A DNA stretch of 64,000 nucleotides, taken from contig CALNXK010000070.1 in NCBI GenBank assembly GCA_942486035.1, positions 2,113,501-2,177,500 of the forward strand, in the 5' to 3' direction. This document shows positions 36,004 through 48,100 of this stretch, one piece after another. The translations under genes and the position numbers were made by a program. Position 1 is the first letter of the stretch; the number at the start of each line of letters is the position of its first letter. This stretch comes from Porites lobata. Lineage: Eukaryota > Cnidaria > Anthozoa > Scleractinia > Poritidae. Under the pieces are notes generated by a model. That model was given only the letters and a program-made list of their open reading frames with translations, was not told the origin of the DNA and searched no databases.

Positions 36004-39000
36004 TCAAAGACAGTCTCCTAAAAAGTCCACAACTTCTGAGAGTTCTCTTTTCTTTGCCTCGTGGTGTGCCCATCTTTCCTCTGCGAGTTTAGGCGTAATC
36101 TTCCAACGCTCATGATATATCCTTTGTTTACAAGCCGGACATTTCTTTCCGCCTGGGAAACGGAAAACATAAGTGTTCAAAATCCCCTTTTGTTAGTAAA
36201 GAAAACAAACTTATACTGAAGCCAAAGCCATGAAATGTGCTCTAGTCTCATTAGGTCCTATTTATATGGAGAACACTTGTCTTGTCCCGGGTAGAAGGAT
36301 CACTCGCCTACCTGGGTGAGTCAAATTTTTCCTACATTTCCTAACAAAACTTCCTGCGTGGCCGGCGTTGAAAGGGGAAGGGGAAGGGGGAATTTGGGCG
36401 CGCGAGAGAGCGTGTGGGGCGCGCTAGGGAGAAACTCTCCCTCGCGCGCCCCCAAATTCCCGCTTCCCCTTCTCCTTTCAACGCCGGCCACGCAGGCTGA
36501 ACAAAAATTGAAGAACTGTTTACATCAGAAACAAAAAGTTGGCTCGGCCTGAAGGGTGACCTGCTTAGCTGAGTCATCCTTCGGCAGGTATTTTTTACAG
36601 TTCATATTCCACAGGTCAGAATACAGGTCACCACGCTACAGATAAATAAACAAGCCCAGAAGTGTCTCCTAGCCCTAAACGTTATCCAAAATGTTGTTTT
36701 TGGTGGAGGGGAAATTACTTATAATTATGTTGTTATTTTTGTCGTGACCTGTGGTATATGACCGGTAAAGGAAACCTCTCCATCACCCTTCTAGCAGCAT
36801 GTAAACAGTTTGACTCGCCAGCCGGTCGAGGCGACACTATCGAAGTATGCCCGAGCGCATTTGTCAGCTCTTGACTCGGGCAATGGGGTCAACTTCATTC
36901 TCATATACACTAAAGTTGATTTGACTGGCAGGGAGACCTTCTTCCCCACTGCATCGACGAAAGTGACGACGGGGCGCACACAGCTTAACACCGAATTGAC
37001 CAATGGCAGAGGGGCAAAATGGTCACCGAAAGTCGTGTCCAGTCCTTTCAGCACGCTTTTGCGTTATCGTTTCTCGATTTGCCCAATATGTAGACCGCGA
37101 GTGGTCGTCTTTCTTGACTCAAAACAAAAATAAGAGATTGCTCGCAGTCTACCCAATATCATGTCTTATTTGAATCTCCAAATACGACCCCTGCAAACGC
37201 TAAAACAACAGACGTTTTTTCTCTTGGGCTCTGGCCTGCGAATAGAGCTGTTTCTCCCCGCTCTTCAACCAAACAGACGTATCGAGAAACGTCCCTGGCG
37301 ACTGTATTCGCAAGCTACTTTGGTTCAGTCACACAAAGTGAAACCAGTTCTAACTTAGGAATTTGGAATGATTAGGCAGGCTAGCTTAAAGGTTCATACC
37401 TTGAAAAGGTGGGGTTTTCATGTATTTATCAAGACATCCATAGTGAAAGAGATGATTGCAGTAAACACGCTCAACATATTTCAGGTCTGTTGGATCTGTA
37501 ACTGCTTCCTGTAGAGTTCAATAACACAACAACTGTTTGAATACTGTCAATAGCAACTCAGATGCATGTTAAACAACGGTGTTGTTGTGTCAGCAAACTT
37601 AGCCTGCGTAGCAGTCGTTTCAGCTTCCTTCGAGCCAAGCAGGACAAACGAGACATGCCAGCCTTGGTAACGAAAGGGAACTTACGAAATTACGGACGGC
37701 GACGGCATGGAGAATCATGTCAAAAAAGCAATAGGTTTAATGAGTAAAACAACAACTTTGCACGTGCATCACACTTTTTTGTACATTTCTTTCCTGTCCC
37801 TGCACAACTACGACGTGAAATGACCAAATTTTAAGTTTACTTGAGAACGGGAACGACAAGGCAATAAATTTACAATCTCTGTCTGAATTCGGGCGCAGTC
37901 CCCTCTCTTCAGCTCCAACACCAAAATTCCCTTCTTTTAAGTAACGAGGCGAATTGGGATAATCGCGAAAAAAGTTTAAAAGGCTGCGAAGTCTATTTTT
38001 CAAAGACCTTTTCATGGACGTCGCCGTTGTCGGATCGTAAGGTCCCTGAAAATAAAAGGAGCGGGAGGAGGGGCGGGGAAGGAAAGGAAACTTCCCAGCC
38101 CCCCTCCTATTTTTTTGCTCCTTTTAGCCCTTGCACGTCTGTCATGCTTGCCCCGCTTGGCTCAATATAAGGGAAATGGAAATGACGGCTACACAGGCTA
38201 CAACAAACTGGGGGTTCGGCAGCCTGTGAACACAGACGAATTTCCGGTCGTAGCTTCTCAGGGGCACCCAACGAGAATATAGTTCAAAACCACTTAAACA
38301 TAGCATTGTTAAACGTATTTTAGTATTTAAACGGTAGATATAGGCACATTTTTATCCCCTAAAAATTTTTCATCTGTTCGGATTTCCTAGCCGAAAGTCT
38401 AGTGATCCGAAAATTATAGGGATCAAAGCTTACCTTTTCGAAAATTTCAGCCAGAAAAAAGGTTTCCGAAAATTCTAGGTGACCTTTTTAGGGTAAAAAT
38501 CCGTTAAAAATAGGCAAATATACCATTTTTTGGATGTTCGAAAATCCTAGGGGAGGCAGGCAAGCAAGAAATTTTACAACAAATGTTTCGAAAATTCTAG
38601 ATCTCAAATCGTCTTCCGAACAGATATTCTTCCGAAAATTGTCGTTGGGTGCCCTTGGCTTCTCTCCACATCAACCGAAAATACTTCTGTGTTCGCAGGC
38701 TAGGGGTTCGGTAGCCTGCGCGCAGACACTTTAAACCTTGTAAACCACTTTAAACCTTATATCCACACTATATGGGATACGTGGGCCGCTGCACCGCAGG
38801 CTAGGGGTTCGGGGGTAGGTGTGTGAGCTAAAAAACAAAACCTCTTAGAAAAAACTATAAGGCACTTTTTAAATTTGTCCTTAGCCATGCTTGATCTCTC
38901 AGGAAGACAATCTAAAAGAGCTTAAAAGGGCTGAGCCATGGTTGTCTAGTTCATTATGTTAATAATACCAATTGTGTATCCTTATTTGCTATGTAACTTG

Positions 39001-42000
39001 ACAAATTACTTTTGAATAGCAAAATGCCAGCTAACGTGTCAAGCGAATATGTCTCCCAAGCATTATGTCAAACCTTACGAACAACAAAAATTAACTTTGA
39101 AAAACTGTTAGGCTAACAAGTTTTCAATACCCACAATTTCAATCCATTTCAACCTACTTCAGGTTTGACCATCTCCTTATGTATTTGTTATGTTATTTAT
39201 ACCATCTTTTTATCATTTTTAGCTTTACTCAATTTGGTGGCTGTTCGAATTGTTTGAATTTTGATAAATTTCGGAACACAGCTCCTCCAAAACAATCTTA
39301 AACAATACCTTTGGATCATCCGGCAAGGCTCTCTGTTGACAAATTGGACATGTCTGTAGAGGGCAATGTCTGACGCACTGATTGACAAGGAAGTCACAAA
39401 CCAACTTTAAAGAGGGCTTGGGTTCAAATGGCGGGTCTCTGAGGAGAAAAAAATTAATGCTCACACCCTGGATTCTGACTTAAATTTCACTGCTTTTGAT
39501 TGTTACTGATTTGCTAGCTAATCTGTGTCAATTACCAACAAATGATTTTAAATGAAGTAATGATCATCGAAATTGTGCCAACAAGTTTAGAAACAACTAC
39601 CAAAACCCACGAACTGTATGTTACCAATGCAGCACTTTAACCAACTGAGTTATAAAGCCATTGACGTTTGGAGCAGGTCAGTTGTGGGTTACCCGGCGAG
39701 CAGAGGTTTCTTTCTGGAATGGCCTTTTAGCATTCGTAAAGTCGTTCACATCGTTGTTAGTCGCATAGTTGGTTTCTTTACGCCCCTACGCACCCTCCGT
39801 GACTGACAAGCGATGCCAACCATTTATAAAGCTAAAAGCCATGCCAGAAAGAAACCTCTGCCCGCAGGATAGTTGTGGGTGAATGTGTTCCCCTCACAAT
39901 AAATAAATGAGCAAATGAAGAAGTATGAATTAAATCACATATGAATTTGGATTGTAACTACTGATCCTGCAAGCAATTATTGTCCACTCTTCTTATGCTG
40001 TAAAAAGTGGATTAAAAATTCACATGGACTTTACTGTCTTCTTCTTCTTGCAGGGCTTCTGATATTTCGCGCGGTCGCGGACCCGCGAAATTCAGGTATT
40101 TCCGCGAAATCCCGCGAATTTCCCAAAAAACCGCGAAATACCGCGAAATACCGCGAAATCCGTCAGAAATATTTCCAAATACATGTCGGCAAAACATATT
40201 TAATACTTATCTTGGCTATTAGACCGGTTTTATTCACCCCAAACGTCCAAATTTAGCTTGAAACGTCATCACTGCAACGAGTAAACAACGTCCCAAAACT
40301 ACCAGGCGTTTTTAGATGAACGTTGCGAAAAACTGGGCACTAACCATAATGTTGATAGCTTTAACATGCGCTTATTTCTCGAGCGAACTGTTGTTGAAAG
40401 AGCAAATGATTATCCGTGTTAAAAAAAAACGTTCACCAGCGCCGGTCATATCGACGCAAAATTGATCGATTATAGCGAAATTTGCCAAAAAAAACCCAGC
40501 GAAATTGGCTGTTTTTTGTTGATTGTTTCTTGGCGAAGTTTCCCCCCGAAATTTCTCGTGAAATCGGCCGATTTTCCTAAGAAATTCTTAGGAAATTATT
40601 TGCCCCCGAAAATCCTTCGAAAATTGACTCTTTTCCGCTAAAATCCCTCGAAATGGGCCGATTTTCCTGCGAATTTTGACTTTTCTCCTGCGAAAATCGC
40701 CTGAAATCGGCCGATTGTTCCGCGAATTTTGACTTTTTTCCCGCGAAAATCCCGCGAAATCGGCCGATTTTTCCGCGAATTTGCCCCTGAAAATCCCGCG
40801 AAATTTTGCTTTTTTTTCCGCGAAATATCAGAAGCCCTGTAATCTTGGTATTCCAGAGTTCAATTAATTATATTGGACACGCTTATAAGTGGCAACATGT
40901 TCTGGTTTGTGCTTGCTGGAATTATTTTCCGTTGTCCTGTTAGACTTTAGGATTTGTTTTATCACTGCACGTCCATGGCCAATGGTAAATACTAGACTGT
41001 TCTTCTTATTATTCAGGGTTGTCACAAAGATTTCAAGTTGCCAGGTAAATATAACAAGTAGGCGGAGAAATCAAATAGCTAGGGGTGTTTTTTGGTTCTA
41101 TTTTTCTTCTACTTTCCTTTGAAAGTAGCCGGGGGCCATATTCATAGTAACCGGGGGAAAACCCAGCCCTCGCCTCTCAGTGACAGCCGTGTAATTAGTA
41201 TATTTTTATTAATCACAAACTTTGGTTTACGCCGTAAGGGTGCCTCAACACATTGCCTTGCTAAGTCAACGGCTTGACCAATAAACACTCGTGTCAAGTT
41301 ATCTGGAAAGTTTGATTCCTTCAGCTCTATCCTGTAGAAGAAAACAACCTTGAGTTCTTTACTTCCTTCAGTTTATATCTTGACTTCAGTCAGGTGATAA
41401 TAGTAACACTGTCAGGTCGAGACATAGCTAAGCTTATTGTCCTGTTAAAAGCTTGAAAATACAGAAACTTCTTATCAATCCCCGTCAATGGGGATAATTT
41501 GCAAGAGAGATGCCTTCACTTTGGGCTCAAAAATTCCATTTGATGATGTAACTCTGAAAAGAATCCAGGGCTTGAAGTTAGCTTTTTAGTGCACTTGCAA
41601 AGTTTTGCTATTAAGATTTTTTTCCACTAGCAAACTGGTGAGACCACTAGCAAATTCTTTCCCTTTGTTTGAGAGACATGGATGATTCTAACTCGCAAAC
41701 GTTTGCTAATGCACTTTTTTTTCACTCATGAATAGATTATCAAAATCACTTGCATCTTGCGAGTTTGCGAGCATTAATTTCGAGCCCTGGAATCTGATCA
41801 TGAAATCTGTATTCAATGGCTATTTTCACTTGGTAAAGCGTATAAATAACCAATTTATGGCATAAGCGATGACAATGTTTCTAGATTTTCTAGATTCCTT
41901 CACTAAAATTCATTAGCTGATAATCCTAGCCATTCACCTGGAGTCCGTTTATTTGATAAATGAAATGGAAAGAAAAACGTAATAATTACCGGTATATGAT

Positions 42001-44936
42001 ATTCAAGTGCCTTATTGAACAAACAGTTTTCACTCACCTAACTGCAGAGGCATGGTAATCATCTGGTACAGTAATCTTTACATCTAGAAAATATCTACAG
42101 GACAATATTTTTATTTGGTCATTGGTAGTTCAGTAGCTGAATACTTACTGAAACAAAACATTTTTACATGTTACATGGTAAAGGGAAAAGCTAGGGTTTT
42201 TGCTGTATGTGGCTCAGGTTTTATGCACCTGGTTTCTTTCTAACTGCATTTAGCTCTGCTAGGAGTAAAATAACATTTATATCTGACCCCTGTCCCCTCA
42301 GAGGACACTAGTCTACCAAACTTCAAAGATGTCAGAGCAAGGGGTGAACTTTCCTTGTAGATGTGATCTAAACAATTTTTATGGGTATGAAAAGGTACTT
42401 ACTTGTCTTGGTTGGCACGAATACTAAGGATTCCTGCTTTTTGTTTAGCTTTAAGTTGATCTGCATCTGTTAGTAGCCTTGATTTAATATACTGAAATTC
42501 ATCTGAGCATGCGATCAAAGCATTCTCATCAAGAAATCTGCGCATAAACACCAAAATGGGGATGACCTTAAGGCAAACAATAATAAAATTATAGAGTAAA
42601 TTACAAGAAATATTTTGTAAAAAATGGAACATTTAATATTTTCTGAATGTAAGACAGAGTAAGATAGAGCAACAATCTTTTGTTCCATAAAAAACCACCA
42701 TAAATTTAAATAATTATTAAGTGACCTTTATTTGACTTTAAGTGTCACTTTTCCTTGCCCAAAGTACTGAATGAGGAGACTTTTTTTACATCCCCCACTG
42801 GAGATGCAAAGGGAGCCATTACAGCATGGTCATCTGTGCCTAGCAAAGATCTATTTGTTTACTTAAAGCAGTTGCAATACCATTTTATTCAGTTATTTTA
42901 AAACATTAAGTATTGGTTCAACCCCAAGAATCGAATCCTGGACCTTCCATTCTAAAGAACAGCACTCTATCAACAAAGCTAACCCCACTACAGTCCCATG
43001 GTGACATCATCACTCTAGTGCAGCTGCAATCTATGACACATCTGAGAACTTAACACTTACAAGTAACAGTGCCTCTAAGTCAGATTCTTTAAAAAATCCA
43101 TGCTTAGATATGATTCAGTTTAAAAGCACATTAATTTATTGTCTTTGTGCTGAGTGTAATAAGCTGAATTATATTATATGCTATACTTTATTGGTGCTTA
43201 ATTTTAATACCAAATGAATACAGAAAATTTAAATCGCAGAAAATGATGCATAATTTTTGTTTTGTTCCTGGTCTACCCACCTGAGGTTTACCAAGGAATT
43301 TTTTGACTTCTTGGTCACACAGTTCGGTCATTTTGGCTAAAAGACGAGGAGGTAAGGTTTTACTTTTCAACTCCACAATAATAGCACTTGTGGGATACTT
43401 GTCAGGAAACTGAAGCAACACAACAACACTCTTAAATTTCGTCCTCCTAAAGAACATAAAGAGAAGAGTTACGCCCAGTACAACCGTTGAACTTCCCATG
43501 TACAGAACTTGATTAGCCTTTAGGGGTTTTCAAATGATGTCACCAAAATTCAAACTAAGCAACTATTGATTCTTCTGAGTTTCTACTTTCATGAGGTATT
43601 ACAGCACCTAAAAACCTTTATTTATACAAATTTTTGGTCGGAAAGGGTTCTTCACTTTGCTATAGAAGATGCTTGAATTTCCAGGCTTTTGCATGACACA
43701 GCATTTAATACCGGTAGGTGGCAGCCGAGAAAGCTCTTATACGGGTTAAAAACATTACTTATTTTTTGAGATTTTGCTATGTAAACATTCCTTGTCTTAG
43801 AATAAATATTACTTTAAAAATCTTTATGAGTTCCTCAAGTGATGAATTCACCCATAAGAAGGAAAACTAAAAAACAGATGTGTCTGTTGGATTCCGGTAG
43901 CGATATTTGTGTCCCTCAAAGGGACATGAACATGGCATCTCCATACAAAGCCTTATAAGTTTGGGTAAAACATTTTTCTGAATATCTTGCATATGAATAT
44001 TGCACAGACCTGATTCTTGGCAAGACTTTTTGTATATCTATCTTCTTTAATTTCCCAGATAACTTTCTGTATTGACTGGTTTGCATTTTTATTTTTGATG
44101 GCATGACAGTGAAAACACAGAATACCTGTTTGGGTTGACCCAAATGAGTTAAGTTCGATGGTTGATTCACATGTCGAACTTGATTCACTTTCATGACGTA
44201 CAATGGCCTACAATGCTTACTAGTAAAAGGGAAATTATATACGGTAATTTATGCCTTAGATTCGGCACATGAAAAGTTCACAATATGACCATTTGAAACA
44301 AAGTCATCCACTGTCAAAATTCCCTTGTGACCCACTCAAACTTAATCCATGGGCTGACCCAAATTAGATATGCTGCACCTTATTGATTCAAACGTCAATC
44401 TTTTCATGTACCACGGAATCGAGGGATAAAACGTTTGGTACATGAAAAGTTTGACGTTTAAACTGAGCCTTTAGGATTTAAAAAATAAGCCACCTGACCT
44501 CAGAGACAGTCATTTGAAACTTAACATGAGAAATGTTTCTTATAGTAAAGCAGCCTGAATAAAGTGGCCGGAAATAAATAAATTATCTTTCCTGAATTTG
44601 TTAAATGCCTGCCTTAAACTACAGTATTATTTAGGAAAAAGCCCTTTGACAGACTATCAAATGTGTAAATTGAATAAGGCCTTTTTTTTCATAGAAGTTT
44701 ATGTGTTTTAAAATTTTTAGTCTGAATTTAACAATGAAACTAAGCATTCCCAAGTAGATGAGCTTTATATAACGTACATGTATGCATTGTTTCACTTACG
44801 TTATTCTAACATTTACAGCAACAGGGTGACATGAAATTAACTCTGATCCCTCTACTTTTTCATTTAGTGTTTTCTTGACGATTTCCAGTTCACTTTCGAC
44901 TGTTGTCATAGTTTCTGGGTTAGAACACAGAGCCAT
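36004..44936 (-). CDS. Tandem-RWD RING-H2 protein, probable E3 ubiquitin ligase
   Basis: Eight exons, minus strand: 44936-44800, 43446-43281, 42566-42403, 42094-42038, 41331-41221, 39438-39309, 37508-37400, 36152-36004. They join to 1023 nt (340 aa) with all phases consistent. The ATG context is strong (gaaaATGG). Residues 1-125 and about 140-210 look like two RWD folds: FPDKYPTSAIIVEL in the first, VKITVPDDYHASAVRIEL with NFPDNLTRVF in the second. The RING has C242-x2-C245, C272-x-H274-x2-H277-x2-C280, C296-x2-C299, so it is C3H2C3. A conserved-looking basic/acidic tail (ERWAHHEAKKRELSEVVDFL) ends the protein. The family role is ubiquitin transfer: RWD segments bind partners or E2s, and the RING recruits E2. 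I do not recognise the specific gene; FANCL shares double RWD plus RING, but the RING sequence here is different. The least certain splice is the donor GTTTGT at 41220, chosen for phase. Confidence 0.85.
36255..36945. mobile_element. Harbinger-like MITE interrupted by further insertions
   Basis: TTA|GGTCCTATTTATATGGAG starts an element sharing GGGTAGAAGG, AACAAAACTT, CAGAAACAAAAAGTTGGCT and GGGCAATGGGGTCAACTTC with the copy at 27098-27497. A complete GCGTGGCCGG element (36353-36496) and a second inverted repeat (about 36601-36765, CCACAGGTC ends) interrupt it. The right end is not clear. Confidence 0.55.
36353..36496. mobile_element. Nested G+C-rich MITE, CCTGCGTGGCCGGCG ends
   Basis: CCTGCGTGGCCGGCGTTGAA at the left is inverted exactly as TTCAACGCCGGCCACGCAGG at the right, and the match continues through AAGGGGAAG and GGGCGCGCG. 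It is 144 bp, much more G+C-rich than its surroundings. The uninterrupted relative at 27098 lacks it. Confidence 0.75.
37675..38047. mobile_element. Copy of the AGGGAGCTTAA MITE family
   Basis: AGGGAACTTACGAAATTACG with GACGGCGACGGC at the left is inverted as GACGTCGCCGTTG with TCGTAAGGTCCCT at the right. TTTGCACGTGCATCACACTT in the interior matches the element at 23944-24497. It lies in the RWD-RING intron between the last two exons' neighbours. Confidence 0.65.
38220..38702. mobile_element. Mutator-like MITE with 9-bp duplication (first of a pair)
   Basis: CAGCCTGTGAACACAGACG at the left pairs with TTCTGTGTTCGCAGGCTA at the right; subterminal GGGCACCCAACGA is inverted as TCGTTGGGTGCCC. GGGGTTCGG flanks it exactly at 38211-38219 and 38703-38711. 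The interior has repeated CGAAAATTCTAG motifs. Confidence 0.85.
38712..38803. mobile_element. Second Mutator-like MITE sharing the same 9-bp duplication
   Basis: TAGCCTGCGCGCAGAC at the left and CACCGCAGGCTA at the right, 92 bp. It is flanked by GGGGTTCGG at 38703-38711 and again at 38804-38812, so the 9-mer occurs three times around two adjacent elements. Confidence 0.75.
39695..39867. mobile_element. Second copy of the GCAGAGGTTTCT MITE
   Basis: GGCGAGCAGAGGTTTCTTTC at the left pairs with GAAAGAAACCTCTGCCCGC at the right; GCTAAAAGCCATGCC is inverted too. It corresponds to the element at 31970-32150. Confidence 0.7.
40051..40839. mobile_element. hAT-like MITE with CAGGGCTTCTGATATTTCGCG ends
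   Basis: CAGGGCTTCTGATATTTCGC at the left and GCGAAATATCAGAAGCCCTG at the right are perfect inverted repeats. The 8 bases outside each end (TCTTCTTG and TAATCTTG) agree at 6 of 8, a possible decayed hAT duplication. The interior consists of many degenerate CCGCGAAAT / GAAATCGGCCGATTTT units. Confidence 0.75.
41566..41789. mobile_element. hAT-like MITE with CAGGGCTTGAAGTTA ends
   Basis: CAGGGCTTGAAGTTAGC at the left pairs with TAATTTCGAGCCCTG at the right with some mismatch. The interior repeats GCACTTGCAAAG / ACTAGCAAA motifs. It lies in the RWD-RING intron between exons 4 and 5's surroundings. Confidence 0.6.
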
Positions 44937-45148
44937 TTTCAACGAAAACGAAACCGGCTAAAATGAATGCACTTCCTCTCTTCTTCTTGGTTTCAGTCTC
45001 CGGGAGTGAAGCCGACGAGCCCGCGTTGAATTGTTAAGAAACACCGCTGAAAGTTCGCTGTGTGGCGGACAGTTTGTGTGACGAGTTCCTGGGGCGCGAA
45101 GTCCTCCCCTGAAATTGTGTTTTGGTTTGTTAGTTGTTCATTTGTTTA
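44937..45148. promoter_or_regulatory. Divergent promoter spacer, RWD-RING / NIPSNAP
   Basis: Only 212 bases lie between two diverging start codons, so both 5' untranslated regions and core promoters must be in it. It is more G+C-rich than flanking introns. No TATA box is evident. A shared bidirectional promoter is inferred from spacing. Confidence 0.55.
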
Positions 45149-48100
45149 ATGGCTCTTATTCTGCGAAACAGAGCAGGAAGACTGCTACGTTTGCGTGGCG
45201 CCGTGGTTGGATCCTGGCTTCACAGTCACCTGTCAACGTCGACGATGTTACCTCAGACTTCTAAATCATCCAATGATCATGACACGAAGATTTACGAGCT
45301 GCGTACATACTATGTAAAGCCCAAGGCTTTTGGTAAGAGAACAACGGTTTTAACCACCAAGAATTATTTACGTGGCGTAACTGAAGCTAGAGCAAAATAC
45401 CTTTCCTTGGGGAAGTACCCACTTTGGGGAGGGAAGAGGTGAGGGGTGTAGAAGCTCCCCCTTCCAAGAAGGGGGTAGGGGTATTATCAAGTTATGTACC
45501 ACCCAGCGGGATGGTGATGACCTTCATATCTAAAATGAGCTCTATGTTTGAGATGTTTCCTCAACCAAGGTGTGATATAGACCAATTTTGATATATTAAA
45601 TTTCAAACTTAGCTGCGAGGCTTGGGGAAATAATATCTCAGAAACCAACATGCTAGCTACTCCCATAAAAATACATCCTTCTTTAACGTAGCTTCCTTCT
45701 CATACAATAAATCTATTTCCTGTCAGGTGATTTCATGAATTTAACACATGAAAATATTCACCTCAAGTCTGACTCAAACTCCAAACTGAATGGTTATTGG
45801 ACAAGTGACATTGGAGGTGTGAATGAAGTCACGCACATCTGGGAATATGGTATTTGACTTATTATACTGTATCTTAAAAAATATATGATAATGTGAATAT
45901 ATCTCTCATAAATATGGACTTTGGTCAACCCCCTACTGTTAGACACTTCTAACGGGGGTGGCACTTAGGTATTTTCCCCTAAAATTGATCCCCCGTTCTA
46001 GAAATGGGCCAATTTTGTATACCCAGTTCTAGAATTCGACCTAAAACTGATACCCCGTTCTAGAAATGGGCCAATTTTTTATACTCCGTTCTAGGGTGCA
46101 ACAAGAGTACAACACTTTGCTTGTTAACGCATGCATTTAACCGTATTTTTAAAAGCAATCTGTCCTTGAATAATTTCAAATGGCTGCTTACAAAACTGGA
46201 GCTTTCGTGCGTTCGAAATATTATACCCCGTTCTAGAAAACGCCTCTGAAATGGATACCCCGTTCTAAATCAGGAGCTTCAAAATCACGACCCCATTGGG
46301 CGGCACATACCCGTATAGGTTATGTGAGGGATTACCCCCGGTGGTGGACACCTGCTACAAGTAGACACTCGGTTATGGTCCCAGAGTTATACCAACACCA
46401 TATTTAATTATTTAAAAGCTCCCTCAAGCAGACATCTCTCCAAAGTAGACACTTTTTCAGACCCCCAGGATGCTTGCTAATGTGGAAAGTTCTAATTTTT
46501 GGGAAAAAATATTTACACATGTACAAGCATTGCTCTATGAAGGGTTAATTGGTCTAACTTTTAGAGTAATAGAGGGATTCAAGCTAGATAAACCTTCATG
46601 AGGGAGTATGGATACTTTTTTGATTACCCTCTAAAGAGTGGGTATGTTTTCTGGAGCCCACAATTTTACCTGTATACACAATATGCAATTAGGTGCTCTT
46701 TGCATGCTGTTGCCCAGCGATAACATAAACCACATTTTTATTTGTAGACAGCTATGCACAAAGAGTGGAAGCAAGAAAAGGACTTTCCCAGGACAAAAAT
46801 TGGATCAATGATTATATAAAGAAAATGCTAAAAATGTTGGACAAGCAGGTAATTATGTTGTACATTTTATTATTAAACAATGTTAAGAAAAATTTGCAGA
46901 TAATAGAAGAGGGGCTCCATTTTCAGGCCTCAAAGAAAGGAATTACTATAGTTTCCCTTGTCAGAAGTACATTTAATGCTTTGCAAAATGTTGGTAATTA
47001 ATTATAATAACTAAGGAAATTTAAATGATTTGTTGCATGTTAATACAACAAGTAATGTGATTTAATTTGGTGACAGGAGTGCTGGGTAATGAATGCAGCC
47101 CCATGGTATAAAGTGAAGCCTCCACTCTCTACAGGAGGTATGTAGTAAAGACTTTTTCTTTTTTGGTAGAGGGGGTAGGGGGGTAGTGTTGGGGGGCCGG
47201 CATATTTATGTTGCTTTTCTCAGGGCAGGAAAATAATCCCAACCAGTAGTCTTGAGGACAAGTAGATTCTCTGGCTGGGCAAATAACTTGTCCTAATGGG
47301 CAAGGGTACAGGCAAGTCATCCTTTAATAAAATCATTAACTAAGATGAGCAAGCGGGCAAGCAAAATGAGAGAGCTGCTTGCCCAAAGGACAAGCTGGAA
47401 TTCAAGTTGTTTTTGAGCCCTGTTTCCTTATTCATATTTGACTTCTCAGGTAAACACGACAAAAGGCCAGATCTAAAGATAAAATTAACGTCAAGTCTTT
47501 CATATACAGGGTAATAATTTCAGTTTCCCAAGTAGGTTTGATGGTATTCAGAGTTTGTGTAGATGGTTTCTATTAGAATAATTAATAGTCTTTTTCTGTG
47601 TTGAGGGAATTCCTAAACATAATATGAAACAAATAGAAAGTAGGCTTCTTAACTGCTGCGTGGTTCTCAAATCAAATGTGCTGAATACGAATTGTTGAGA
47701 AGCTAATGCATTATTTTACACCAGTCTGTGCTTTCCCTCTCCGAATTCAAGGCTTTTAATATCAATACAGACTGGGAGGAGTACAGGCATATGAACCTAA
47801 GGAAAATGGTAGCAGTTGACTTTGTTTGACTAAGTAGATGTTACTTATAAATTACAAAACTTTCTTTTTTCTCTGTGTAAGGTGTGTATGAGCTTCGTGT
47901 GTATGACCTGGTGCTGGGTAAAAAAGAACAGTGGGAGCACAGAATTATTCAAGGTCTTCCTGACCGCTGCAAGCTTTCTGAACCTGTTGGAGTTTGGTTT
48001 ACTGAATTTGGTCCTGTTAACACAGGTATGTTAATATTGATATTATTATTTTAAGTCTTTTATCAAAGAAATAGAAGAAATGTGATGGTGTTTGACCTTT

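Noticed and set aside
43916..44203. 95-codon minus-strand frame inside the first RWD-RING intron.
   Set aside because: Exon 1 (44800) joins directly to exon 2 (43446) in phase with a continuous RWD fold; the frame has no domain signature.
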